64,000 nt of DNA. It comes from Streptomyces sp. 846.5. Its GTDB lineage: Bacteria > Actinomycetota > Actinomycetes > Streptomycetales > Streptomycetaceae. This document shows, in pieces, positions 38,858 to 47,411 of the stretch. Location: positions 1,798,001 through 1,862,000 of the forward strand of contig NZ_SOBN01000002.1 in assembly GCF_004365705.1 (NCBI RefSeq), read 5' to 3'. The translations under genes were made by a program, and so were the position numbers. How positions within the stretch are numbered: position 1 is the stretch's first letter; each line of letters begins with the position of its first letter. The notes below the pieces were generated by a model that saw only the letters and a list, made by a program, of their open reading frames with translations, searched no databases and had not been told where the DNA came from.

Positions 38858-38866
38858 ACAGTCAGA
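38850..38866. promoter_or_regulatory. Palindrome over the CoA-transferase start
   Basis: TCTGAC-N5-GTCAGA spans the start codon region. TGAC-N5-GTCA-like sites are used by several TetR-type regulators of acyl-CoA metabolism. No such regulator is encoded in the window. Confidence 0.4.
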
Positions 38867-39701
38867 CTAGCGCCCGCCGGACGCCGCGCACCACGGCATA
38901 GCCCTTGGTCAGTGCCCGTTCCCGGCGCAGCAGCCGGCCGACTTCCCGTCCCTGGACCAGCAGCCGGAAGGCCTCCGGGGTGGTCCGCTCGCTGACGGTG
39001 AGCCTGGCCAGCGCATAGGGGCTCTGCCGGTCCGGTGCGGCCAGGGCGTGGGCGACTGCGCAGGCGGCCTGGTAGCCGGTGGCACGGACCGCGGCGCGGA
39101 CCCGACGGTCGGAGTAGCCGAAGGGATAGCCGAAGCTGGTCGCCTGCCGCTGCAGCCGCTCCTCCAGCAGCCCCCGGTTGCGGACCAGTTCGTCGCGCAG
39201 CTCGGCCGGCGGCAGCTGGTCCAGTTCGGGGTGGCTGTGGCTGTGGCCGCCGACCTCGACGCCCTCGCCCACGATCTCGTCCAGCTGCTTCCAGCTCAGC
39301 ATCGGGCCCAGCGGGCGGCCGGCCCGCTCCGGCCCCGCGTCCGCGAGCCAGCCGGTGGTCACGAAGAGGGTGGCGGTGGCGCCGTGGTCGCGCAGCGCCG
39401 GGAGCACCGCGGTGTGGAAGTCCTGGTAGCCGTCGTCGAAGGTGAGCACCACCAGACGGGCCGGGAGCGGCACGGCGGGCAGGCCGGCGGCCAGGCGGCG
39501 CCAGTGGGAGACCAGTTCGGCGAGGGTCACCGTGGTGAGGCCGAGCTCGTCGAGCGCCGTGAGCTGCTCCTCGAAGGCGGCCCGGCGGACCGCCAGCGCC
39601 CTGGTTCCGGGCGTGGGAACGTCGCTGACGGAGTGGTACATCAGCACCGGGACCCGCGCGGGGGGCGTCACAGCGAGGGGCGTCCCAGCGGCGGGCGTCA
39701 C
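38862..39701 (-). CDS. NodB-type polysaccharide deacetylase
   Basis: A 279-aa metal-dependent polysaccharide deacetylase starting at GTG 39701, inside the stop of the GT2 gene (GTGA). Motifs: [13 protein letters not shown] (catalytic and metal Asp), [10 protein letters not shown] (metal His pair) and [10 protein letters not shown]. No signal peptide is visible, which is unusual for a deacetylase acting on exported polymer; it may act on a lipid-linked intermediate inside. Forms one unit with the GT2 gene at 39698. Confidence 0.9.
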   Translation of the reverse strand: MTPAAGTPLAVTPPARVPVLMYHSVSDVPTPGTRALAVRRAAFEEQLTALDELGLTTVTLAELVSHWRRLAAGLPAVPLPARLVVLTFDDGYQDFHTAVLPALRDHGATATLFVTTGWLADAGPERAGRPLGPMLSWKQLDEIVGEGVEVGGHSHSHPELDQLPPAELRDELVRNRGLLEERLQRQATSFGYPFGYSDRRVRAAVRATGYQAACAVAHALAAPDRQSPYALARLTVSERTTPEAFRLLVQGREVGRLLRRERALTKGYAVVRGVRRALV

Positions 39702-40669
39702 AGCGGCCACCGCCGCCGGATCGAGCCCAGAGCGTAGCCGCCCGCGGTGACCAGGCCTCCCACGGTGATCGCCGCCGCGCTGCCCAGGCCGCCGAGGTCG
39801 CCGCGGACGGTCCGGACCAGACCGCGGCCGATGCCGGACGGCAGCGTACGGGTGGCGTAGCGGCGCTCGGTGGACAGGCCGTCGCCGACGCCCACGCTGC
39901 CGGCGACCACCGCCTTGGACAGGCCCTCCGCCCAGCAGCGGTCGCGGAAGTAGCCGAAGGTCTCCCGGCCGGGCGGCACCTGATGGTGGATCACCGAACG
40001 GTCGTCGAAGAGGAACACCGCCTGGGGGTGGGCCTGCTGGATCCGGATGCACAGCTCCGTCTCCTCGCCGCCCAGCGGTCTTCGCACTCCCCCGGCGCCC
40101 GAGTCCGCCCCGCGCCCGATCGAGCAGTCGAAGCCGCCCGCCGCCAGGATGGCGCCGCGCCGGAACGAGGCGTTTCCGCCGAGGACGTTGCGGACCTGGG
40201 CCCGGCCGGTCGGCATGCCCCGGTAGGTCGCGCCGTGCACCCAGTCGAACTCCTCCGGGTACCAGCGGGGCCGGCGGCCCGACGCCCACACCGGCAGGGT
40301 GAGGCCGCCGACGGCCATCACCTCGGGTTCGGCGTACCCGTCGGCGAACCAGTGCAGCCAGTCGGGCTCGGCGGCTGCGTCGTCGTCCAGGAAGGCCACC
40401 ACCTCGCCGCGGGCCGCCCGGACCCCGGTGTTGCGACCGCCGGACAGGCCCTGCCTGCCCGCGTTGGCCAGCACCGACACCACCGTGGAGCCGCTGTGAC
40501 GTTTCTTCAGCCGACCGAGCAGGACCGGATTGTGGTCGACCACCAGCAGGATCTCCAGCGGCGGATGGGACTGCAGCAGCACCGACTCCACCGCGGCCGC
40601 GACGCTGTCCCAGCGGTCCTCGGTGTAGACGCAGATGACGACGGAAACACTGATGTTCGGCTGGCGCAT
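39698..40669 (-). CDS. GT2 glycosyltransferase (exopolysaccharide locus)
   Basis: A 323-aa family 2 glycosyltransferase. VSVVICVYTEDRWDSVAAAVESVLLQ opens the GT-A fold, the metal-binding DDD is in GEVVAFLDDDAAAEPDW, and GGEETELCIRIQQAHP is the acceptor-side ED-type motif. Two or three C-terminal hydrophobic segments (AAAITVGGLVTAGGYALG) suggest membrane association. It is clearly paralogous to the N-terminal half of the divergent protein at 40752 over about 320 residues. Confidence 0.9.
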   Translation of the reverse strand: MRQPNISVSVVICVYTEDRWDSVAAAVESVLLQSHPPLEILLVVDHNPVLLGRLKKRHSGSTVVSVLANAGRQGLSGGRNTGVRAARGEVVAFLDDDAAAEPDWLHWFADGYAEPEVMAVGGLTLPVWASGRRPRWYPEEFDWVHGATYRGMPTGRAQVRNVLGGNASFRRGAILAAGGFDCSIGRGADSGAGGVRRPLGGEETELCIRIQQAHPQAVFLFDDRSVIHHQVPPGRETFGYFRDRCWAEGLSKAVVAGSVGVGDGLSTERRYATRTLPSGIGRGLVRTVRGDLGGLGSAAAITVGGLVTAGGYALGSIRRRWPL

Positions 40670-40683
40670 GTACTGCCCCCCGC

Positions 40684-40718
40684 GCTACGGAACGCACGCC
40701 CCCGACACGTTCCGTAGC
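40684..40718. promoter_or_regulatory. Perfect 11-bp inverted repeat between divergent GT2 genes
   Basis: GCTACGGAACG (40684-40694) and CGTTCCGTAGC (40708-40718), 13-bp spacer, centred 32 bp from the minus-strand gene start and 51 bp from the plus-strand start. Each arm contains GGAAC. It is placed to control both halves of the locus, as an operator or as overlapping ECF-type promoter elements; the 14-bp gap between GGAAC and CGTT is short for a promoter. Confidence 0.6.
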
Positions 40719-40751
40719 CGACCGTACACAGGACCACAGGAAACTGACAAG

Positions 40752-43721
40752 ATGTCTGACAGCCTCGACGAGCGGGTCGTTCCCGACGGTCCCGCTCCGT
40801 ATGCTGGTGTACGGGGGATGACGCGGGCCTGTGGGGGGACGACGCGATCGATGCAGGACTTCAGCGCGGAAACTGCGGAACGACCGGACAGCCCAACGAC
40901 CACGACGACCAGGGCCGACGGAGCGCCCGGCGCCCAGGTCGACACGGACGCCCTGACGTTGACCGTCGTGGTGTGCGCCTACACGCTGGACCGCTGGGAG
41001 GTGATGTCGGCCTCGCTGCAGTCGCTGCGCGACCAGGTCCGGCCGGCGCAGCAGGTGGTCCTGGTGACGGACCACAACACCGAACTCCAGCAGCGGGCCG
41101 CCGAGGCGTTCCCCGACGTCGAGGTCGTCCCCAGCGAGGGCCGTCCCGGCCTGTCGGGGGCCCGGAACACCGGGATCGCCCGGGCCCGCGGCGACATCGT
41201 GGCCTTCCTGGACGACGACGCGGTCGCCGACACCGACTGGACCGCCGAACTGATGGCCGGCTACGCCGATCCGGCGGTGCTGGGGGTCGGCGGGGGGATC
41301 GAGCCCTACTGGGAGGCCGGGCGACCCGGCTGGTTCCCGCGCGAGTTCGACTGGGTGGTGGGCTGCTCGTACACCGGGCTGCCGGAACAGCCCGCGCCGA
41401 TCAGGAACATGATCGGCGCCAATATGTCGCTGCGCCGCGAGGCCTTCGACGCGGTCGGCGGCTTCAGCAGCGACCTGGGCCGGACCGGGTCGCTGCCGCT
41501 CGGCTGCGAGGAGACCGAGCTGTGCATCCGGGTCGGCCGGCGCTACCCGGACGGGGTGATCCTCTACCGTCCCAACGCGGTGGTGCACCACCATGTCGGC
41601 GCGGTACGCGGAAGCCGGCGCTACTTCGCCTCGCGCTGCTGGCGGGAGGGCCAGTCCAAGGCGGCGGTCAGCCGGATGGCCGGCGCCCAAGCCGCGCTCT
41701 CCTCCGAGCGGGCCTATCTGCGCAGCACGATCCCCAGGGCGGTGGGACGCGCCCTGCGCCCGGGCGGCGGAACCCCGCCGCTGCGCACCCTGGCCGCGAT
41801 CGTCCTCGGCGTCCTGCTCACCGGGTTCGGCTATCTCACCGGCACCGCCCGGACCGTGACGCGACGTCAGCTGGCCCGCCAGCTGGTGGTCGCGCTGCCG
41901 CTGGCGGCGGCACTCGCGCTGTGGGGGTACTCGATCCCCACGACCAGGGCCAGGGTCGGCAACCTCGGCGGCTTCGGCCTGGCGGCCGTGCTGCCCTGGA
42001 GCTTCTGGACCGCCCTGGGCCTGCTGGTCCTGGGCTTCACCGTCGCCCTGCACCGGCCCTCGCGCAGCGCGCTGTGGCCCGCCTGCTACACCGTCGCCCT
42101 GCTCCTGCTGCAACGGGCCACCCAGGCCCTGGTCTATGCGAGTCCGCTGTACGCCTGGGCCTGGAAGCACATCGACATCATCGACCGGCTCAGCGCCAAC
42201 GGCGGCCATCTGGAGCTCAGCAACCGGCTGGCCGCGCTGGCCCCCTACGACCAGTGGGCCGGGTTCTTCGCCGGCAACACCGCCCTGGTGAAGCTGCTGG
42301 GCCTGCGCGGGGCGCTGTCCTACGCCGCCTGGGCCCCCTTCGTCTCCAGTCTGCTGCTGCTGGTCCCGCTGGTGCTGCTGCTCCAGGTGTTCAGCCGGGA
42401 CCGGCGGCTGGTGTGGACCGCGGTGTGGATCTTCTACCTGGGCAACTGGGTGGGCCAGGACTACTTCTCCCCGCAGGCCTTCGCCTTTGTGCTCTACCTC
42501 GGTGTGCTGGCACTGGCGCTGCGCAACCTGGCCAGGACCGCGCCACCGGGACGGCACGGCGTGGCCGACGCCGGCTACCCGCTGGGCGCACCGCCCCGGG
42601 CCCAACTGCCCCGGCGGGAACGGCTGGTCTGGCTGCTGCTGTTGATCCTGCCGGTCGCCGCGGTCGCCATGTCGCACCAACTGACCCCGGTGGTCCTGGC
42701 GGTGGGGCTGATGGTGCTGCTGCTGACCCGCCGCTACCGCAACTGGTGGCTGGTCGCGCTGGCGCTGCTGATCCCGGCCGCCTGGGACGCCACCTCGGCA
42801 CTGTCCTTCTTCAGACTGCAACTCCCGGCCATGGAGCAGACCTTCGGCAATCTACTGGCCAACTCCCAGGCCGGGTACGGCACCACGCCGACCGGGACCG
42901 GGCCGGTCGTCGTCTCCTGGATGGACCGGGGCCTGTCCGGGGCGGTCGCCGGGCTGGCCGTCTTCGGCGTGCTGCGGCACCCCTCGCTGCGTCGGACCGC
43001 GCTGCCGCTGATCCTGGTCGCGATCGCGCCGATGCCGCTGGTGGCGGCCAACTCCTACGGCGGGGAGATGATCTTCCGGGTCTTCATGTTCGCGCTCCCC
43101 GGGCTCTCGTTCTTCGCCGCGGCGGCCCTGCGGCGCCGACCCAAGGCGGTCGCACGGTCGGATGACGGCGCCCCGGCAGTGGTGACCGCGCCCACCACGG
43201 AGTGGCGTCCCGGGCGGGCCCGGCCGCTGCTCGCGGCGGCGGTCACGCTCACCGTCCTGGGCCTGCTCGCTGCCGTGTTCGTGCCCAGCTACACCGGCAA
43301 GGACCGGATCGACTACTTCCCCCGGGCCGAGGTCGACCTGGTCGACGCCATGATCGCGCAGGCCCCGCCGGGCTCCTACATCGTCGCCCCCGACAGCAAC
43401 TTCCCCGACGCCTACGCGGGTTACGACCACTACGCCTACTGGTGGCTCGCCGACGACACCGGCGCCCCGCTCTCCTCGCTGCTCGCCGACCCGGCCGGCT
43501 ACATCGCCAGCGGCATGGCCTGGACCGGTCCCAACGGCCACGCCTATCTGCTGTTCAGCCGGGCCCAGGAGTCCGACGTCACCATGCAGGGGCTGCTGCC
43601 GCCGGGCAGCTACGCCAGGATCGAGGCCTCCGTCGCGGCCTCGTCCTCGTTCCGTCTGATCCTGGAGAACAGCGACGGCAAGGTCTACGCCTATCTGCCG
43701 ACCGGGGCGGTGAACCGATGA
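40752..43721 (+). CDS. GT2 glycosyltransferase fused to multi-span polymerase-like membrane region
   Basis: A 989-aa protein. Residues 1-60 are a variable N-terminus; residues 60-390 a GT2 domain (LTVVVCAYTLDRWEVMSASL, DIVAFLDDDAVADTDW, CEETELCIRVGRRYP). The rest has about a dozen membrane spans with large loops (for example WKHIDIIDRLSANGGHLELSNRLAALAPYDQWAGF and, near the end, DRIDYFPRAEVDLVDAMIAQAPPGSYIVAPDSNFPDAYAGYDHYAYWW). The layout suggests O-antigen-polymerase or GT-C-like chemistry outside, coupled to sugar addition inside. Start ATG 40752 has ACAGGAAA upstream; ATG 40818 is an alternative. The next gene overlaps by ATGA. Confidence 0.85.
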   Translation: MSDSLDERVVPDGPAPYAGVRGMTRACGGTTRSMQDFSAETAERPDSPTTTTTRADGAPGAQVDTDALTLTVVVCAYTLDRWEVMSASLQSLRDQVRPAQQVVLVTDHNTELQQRAAEAFPDVEVVPSEGRPGLSGARNTGIARARGDIVAFLDDDAVADTDWTAELMAGYADPAVLGVGGGIEPYWEAGRPGWFPREFDWVVGCSYTGLPEQPAPIRNMIGANMSLRREAFDAVGGFSSDLGRTGSLPLGCEETELCIRVGRRYPDGVILYRPNAVVHHHVGAVRGSRRYFASRCWREGQSKAAVSRMAGAQAALSSERAYLRSTIPRAVGRALRPGGGTPPLRTLAAIVLGVLLTGFGYLTGTARTVTRRQLARQLVVALPLAAALALWGYSIPTTRARVGNLGGFGLAAVLPWSFWTALGLLVLGFTVALHRPSRSALWPACYTVALLLLQRATQALVYASPLYAWAWKHIDIIDRLSANGGHLELSNRLAALAPYDQWAGFFAGNTALVKLLGLRGALSYAAWAPFVSSLLLLVPLVLLLQVFSRDRRLVWTAVWIFYLGNWVGQDYFSPQAFAFVLYLGVLALALRNLARTAPPGRHGVADAGYPLGAPPRAQLPRRERLVWLLLLILPVAAVAMSHQLTPVVLAVGLMVLLLTRRYRNWWLVALALLIPAAWDATSALSFFRLQLPAMEQTFGNLLANSQAGYGTTPTGTGPVVVSWMDRGLSGAVAGLAVFGVLRHPSLRRTALPLILVAIAPMPLVAANSYGGEMIFRVFMFALPGLSFFAAAALRRRPKAVARSDDGAPAVVTAPTTEWRPGRARPLLAAAVTLTVLGLLAAVFVPSYTGKDRIDYFPRAEVDLVDAMIAQAPPGSYIVAPDSNFPDAYAGYDHYAYWWLADDTGAPLSSLLADPAGYIASGMAWTGPNGHAYLLFSRAQESDVTMQGLLPPGSYARIEASVAASSSFRLILENSDGKVYAYLPTGAVNR

Positions 43722-44083
43722 GAGGCCTGCTCGCCGACGTGCTGAGCCCGTACCGGCTGCTGCTGGCCGGCTCCGGATGGCTGACGCTGCTGTGCGTGGA
43801 CCAGGTCGCCGGGGACGCGCCGCTGCGGATCGCCGTGGTGCTGCTCTTCGTCCTGCTCTGCCCGGGGGCGGCGGCGCTCCGGGCGCTGCGACCCACCCGG
43901 GGCGGCCCGGCCGAGGCCGGGATGCTGGTGGTCATGACCGGCCTGTCGGCGCTGGTGGCCAGCGCGACGGCGCTGATGCTGGCGGGCCGCTTCAGCGGCC
44001 CGCATACCCTGATCGTCCTCGCGGCGCTCACCACGGTCACCGCCCTGGTGCCGATCAGGGCCGCACCGGTGGACACCGGGTGA
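43718..44083 (+). CDS. Small membrane protein of the exopolysaccharide locus
   Basis: A 121-aa protein with three or four predicted spans (RIAVVLLFVLLCPGAAALRAL; AGMLVVMTGLSALVASATALMLAG; PHTLIVLAALTTVTALVPI). It overlaps its neighbours by ATGA upstream and GTGA downstream, so all three genes are translationally coupled. No family recognised; probably an accessory of the polymerase-like protein. Confidence 0.75.
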   Translation: MRGLLADVLSPYRLLLAGSGWLTLLCVDQVAGDAPLRIAVVLLFVLLCPGAAALRALRPTRGGPAEAGMLVVMTGLSALVASATALMLAGRFSGPHTLIVLAALTTVTALVPIRAAPVDTG

Positions 44084-45129
44084 CCAGGCCGCCGACCCGG
44101 GCCCTGCTCCAGTCCCCCAGAGTGCTCGCGGGCGTGGTCGCGCTGCTGCTCCTGCTGTCGCTGCTGCTGGCCCAGACGCTGCGCGACGGCAAGGGGGCGT
44201 CCTGCGCCGCGTCCCGGCTGCTGGTGCCCCCGTGCGGGGCCTGGTGGGGCGCCTACGTCCCGGCGGGGTCCCAGGGGGAGGCCGCGGCGGTGCGGTCCCT
44301 GGAGCAGCGGATCGGCCGCAGGCTCGACCTTGTGTACACCTACCACGACATGGGCACCGGCACCGACGGCCAGCTGCTCACCGCGGACGAGCGGTCGCTC
44401 GGCGCGAGCCGGATGCTGATGCTCTCCTGGGAGTCCGACGTCTGGGACGACACCGGGAAGACCCCGAACCGGCACCTGGGCTGGGCGAAGATCGCCGCAG
44501 GGGACTACGACGCCACGGTCGTCGACCCGCAGGCGGAGCGGATCAAGGCCTACGGCAGGCCGGTGCTGCTGGCCTTCGACCAGGAGATGGACGCCCGCAC
44601 CCCGGCGGACGGCACTCCGGCCCAGTTCGTGGCCGCCTACCGGCACCTGCACGACCGGTTCCAGCAGCTCGGGGTCGCCAATGTGATCTGGGTCTGGACG
44701 GTGACCGGCTATCTGCCGCACCAGGCGCTGATGAAGGCGCTCTACCCGGGCGACTCCTATGTCGGCTGGATCGGCTACGACCAGTACAACTACTACCGCT
44801 GCAAGTCCGTCCCCACCTGGGAGAGCTTCGCGCAGACCCAACTGCCCAGCTACACCTGGCTGCGGACGAACATCTCCGCGACCAAGCCGCTGATGCTGGC
44901 CGAGTACGGCACGGCCGCCGACCCGGCCCGTCCGGGCGCGCAACAGCAGTGGTACCAGCAGGTGCCGCAGGTAGTGAAGCAGCAACTGCCGGGCGTGCGG
45001 GCGGTGGTGCAGTGGGACTCCAGTGTGCCGGGACCCGGCTGCGACCTGTCCCTGGACCGGGCCCCGGCCCTGGCCGGCTTCACCGCGGCCGGCCAGGACC
45101 CCTACTTCCACCAGCCGTTACTCCCATAG
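44080..45129 (+). CDS. GH26-like membrane-anchored glycoside hydrolase
   Basis: A 349-aa protein starting at GTG 44080. The N-terminal helix VLAGVVALLLLLSLLLAQTL anchors or exports it. The GH26/beta-mannanase-like domain has LDLVYTYHDMGT, the acid/base position in LLAFDQEMDART (Gln replaces the usual His before Glu) and the nucleophile in PLMLAEYGTA. GH26 enzymes normally cut beta-mannan; in polysaccharide loci such proteins can trim or release the polymer. It ends 10 bp before the convergent deacetylase gene. Confidence 0.83.
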   Translation: MTRPPTRALLQSPRVLAGVVALLLLLSLLLAQTLRDGKGASCAASRLLVPPCGAWWGAYVPAGSQGEAAAVRSLEQRIGRRLDLVYTYHDMGTGTDGQLLTADERSLGASRMLMLSWESDVWDDTGKTPNRHLGWAKIAAGDYDATVVDPQAERIKAYGRPVLLAFDQEMDARTPADGTPAQFVAAYRHLHDRFQQLGVANVIWVWTVTGYLPHQALMKALYPGDSYVGWIGYDQYNYYRCKSVPTWESFAQTQLPSYTWLRTNISATKPLMLAEYGTAADPARPGAQQQWYQQVPQVVKQQLPGVRAVVQWDSSVPGPGCDLSLDRAPALAGFTAAGQDPYFHQPLLP

Positions 45130-45139
45130 CTCAGCCGGC

Positions 45140-45982
45140 TCAGCCCGCGAAGCGGGTTCCCCGGACCAGTCGGCGGCCGCGCCGGTACCAGCGCCAGCCG
45201 ACCGTCCGCAGCTGGTCCGGGTAGGGTGCGACCGGCGCCGAGGCGCCACGCAGCCAGGCCTCGACGTCCGCCGCGGTGTCGTCGGCCCGCAGCATGATCC
45301 TGGCGATCCGGTAGGGCTCGTCCCGGGTGGAGCTGAGCGCGTCCCTGACCGCCGTCGCCGAGCTGTAGCCGGCCGCCCGCACCAGGCGGCGCACCGAGCG
45401 GCTGTTGTAGCCGTGCGGATAGGCGAAGGCGGGGACCGGCAGGCCCAGCAGGTCCTCCAAAGCGGCCTTGGGCACGGTCAGTTCACGCCGCACCGCGGCT
45501 CCGGGGAGGGTGTCCAGCTGCGGGTGGGTGATCGTGTGGGCGCCGATCTCGATGCCGTGGTCGGCGATCTCCTTCACCTGATCCGCCGTCATCATCGGTG
45601 CCTCGGGCAGCAGGCAGCCGCTGTCCCTCCCGTGGAGGCCGATGGCGCCGGTGGTGAGGTAGGCGGTCGCGGTGAGCCCGCGCCGGGCCAGCTCAGGGGC
45701 GGTGGAGCGGGGCAGGTCGGCAAAGCCGTCGTCGATGGTGATCACCACGGGACGCTCGGGCAGGGCCCGACGGCCGGCCAGCGCGTCCACCAGGGCGGTG
45801 GCCGTGAGCGGGGTGCGGCCGCTGTCCACGATGGCGTCCAGCTGCGCCGCGAACACCGACGGACGTACCGTCAGCGGCGCTATCCAGCCCGGCGGATCGT
45901 CGGTCACCGCGTGGTACAGCAGAACCGGGATCCGCTCCGCTGCCGGGATCCGAGCCCCGGCCGTACCCGTCCGTGCACTCAT
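45140..45982 (-). CDS. NodB-type polysaccharide deacetylase
   Basis: A 280-aa deacetylase with PVLLYHAVTDDPPGWIAPLTV, the catalytic RPVVITIDDGFADL, metal-binding GAHTITHPQL and FAYPHGYNSRSV. Overlaps the flippase gene by ATGA. It lacks an obvious signal peptide. It is the second deacetylase of the locus and shares about the same layout as the one at 38862, so they may be paralogues acting on different sugars. Confidence 0.9.
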   Translation of the reverse strand: MSARTGTAGARIPAAERIPVLLYHAVTDDPPGWIAPLTVRPSVFAAQLDAIVDSGRTPLTATALVDALAGRRALPERPVVITIDDGFADLPRSTAPELARRGLTATAYLTTGAIGLHGRDSGCLLPEAPMMTADQVKEIADHGIEIGAHTITHPQLDTLPGAAVRRELTVPKAALEDLLGLPVPAFAYPHGYNSRSVRRLVRAAGYSSATAVRDALSSTRDEPYRIARIMLRADDTAADVEAWLRGASAPVAPYPDQLRTVGWRWYRRGRRLVRGTRFAG

Positions 45983-47397
45983 CGCTTGGCCCCCTCCGCC
46001 GGCTCCATGGTCTCCGGCTCTATGCCCGCGGGTGCCGGCACCAAGGCCGGCGGTGCCGGCGCCGGTCCCGGCGGGTCGGGCATCCAGCTGCTGCGGAACA
46101 CCAGCAGCGTCCCGGCCACGGCGAGTTGCGCCGCCAGGTAGGCCAGGCCCATGCCGGCCAGCCCCATCCGGTGCACCAACACGATGCACATCCCGAAGAT
46201 CCCGGCGCACAGCACCGCGTACACCAGCACGAACAGGCCCAGCCGGCGGTGCACCCGGAACGAGGCCAGCGCCGTCGCGGTGACCAGGTTGGGCAGGGCC
46301 GAGAGCGCGAGCAGTCGCAGCAGTGTGGTGGCGTGCCGGGGGTAGTCGGGACCGAACAGCCGCAGCACCAGCGGCGCGGCCAGGATCAGCAGGACGATCG
46401 CGCCGAGCAGCAGCACACCGGTGCTGCGCAGCACCTTGCGCACGGCGTGGCCGAGCCGCTCCGGGTCGCCGGCCGACTCGACCACCAGCGAGGAGCCCAT
46501 ATTGGTGCTCACCACGTAGAGCATGGTGGTGATGACCCAGCTTATGGAGAAGTAGGCGCTGTCCCTGGCGCCCATGGTGTTGAGGATCAGCACCTGGGGA
46601 AGGTTGGAGACCGCGAGCCAGAGCAGCCCGCCGACGTACGTAAGCCCGGTGTAGCGGACCACGCCCCGAGTGCTCTCCTCGTCGGGCCGGGGCCCGGCCG
46701 GGCCGCCCGGTTCGACGGCCGCATCGGCGCGGTCCCTGGCCGGCAGCGCGAAACCGAAGAGGTACACATTGGTGAAGACCAGCGACACCAGCAGGGCGAG
46801 CGTCCAGGAGGCCAGGATCCCGTACACCGCGGCGGCCAGGCTGAGCAGCAGCACCGCCGCCAGTTTCGCCACCGAGAACAGGGCGTTCTCGGCCAGCACC
46901 CAGCCGGCGCGGCGCAGCCCGGTCAGCGCCCCGTCCTGGAGCGAGAAGACCGTGTAGCTGACGGTGGCCACCACGAACACCGTTCCCAGCAGCGGGCCGT
47001 GGAGGAACGACAGCCCCGGCGACAGCCTGGGCGCGGCGAGTACGAAGCCCACCGAGGCGACCAGTGCCGTGCAGACCGCCGCGAGGTAGGCCAGCAGGAT
47101 CAGTCGGCGGGTTGCGCGTCCGGCGGCCGGGGTGAACCTCACCAGCACGTCGGCCAGGTTCAGTTGGGAGACCCCGGCCAGGAACATCATCATCGAGATC
47201 GCCGAGTAGTTGCGTCCGACCGTGGCGACGTCGTAGCGCAGCCCCGCCAGCGACCAGTACCCGGCGCCGAGCGCCGAGGTCGACAGCGAGGCGAGGGTGA
47301 GCAGGGCGCCGTTGCGCAGCAGCGGGTCCCCGCCCAGGAAGCGTCTCCCCGGGCGGGGCTCCACGGACTGCCGCTCCGGCCGGCGCAGCATGCTCAT
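45979..47397 (-). CDS. Wzx-like polysaccharide flippase
   Basis: A 472-aa MOP-superfamily membrane protein with about twelve spans. RNGALLTLASLSTSALGAGYWSLAGLRYDVATVG opens the protein as in O-antigen flippases, and VVRYTGLTYVGGLLWLAVSNLPQVLILNTMG starts the second half. It should flip lipid-linked repeat units across the membrane. The C-terminal tail is Pro/Ala-rich. The preceding gene ends 14 bp upstream; this unit runs from 50321 down to 45140 on the minus strand. Confidence 0.88.
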   Translation of the reverse strand: MSMLRRPERQSVEPRPGRRFLGGDPLLRNGALLTLASLSTSALGAGYWSLAGLRYDVATVGRNYSAISMMMFLAGVSQLNLADVLVRFTPAAGRATRRLILLAYLAAVCTALVASVGFVLAAPRLSPGLSFLHGPLLGTVFVVATVSYTVFSLQDGALTGLRRAGWVLAENALFSVAKLAAVLLLSLAAAVYGILASWTLALLVSLVFTNVYLFGFALPARDRADAAVEPGGPAGPRPDEESTRGVVRYTGLTYVGGLLWLAVSNLPQVLILNTMGARDSAYFSISWVITTMLYVVSTNMGSSLVVESAGDPERLGHAVRKVLRSTGVLLLGAIVLLILAAPLVLRLFGPDYPRHATTLLRLLALSALPNLVTATALASFRVHRRLGLFVLVYAVLCAGIFGMCIVLVHRMGLAGMGLAYLAAQLAVAGTLLVFRSSWMPDPPGPAPAPPALVPAPAGIEPETMEPAEGAKR

Positions 47398-47411
47398 TCA
47401 GCTCCTCGTCC

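Noticed and set aside
38862-42821. A 1319-codon open frame on the minus strand running through two GT2 genes
   Set aside because: Only its 3' part (38862-39701) encodes a real NodB protein. The rest is Arg/Gly/Gln-rich nonsense opposite the GT2-fusion gene, caused by the high GC of third positions.
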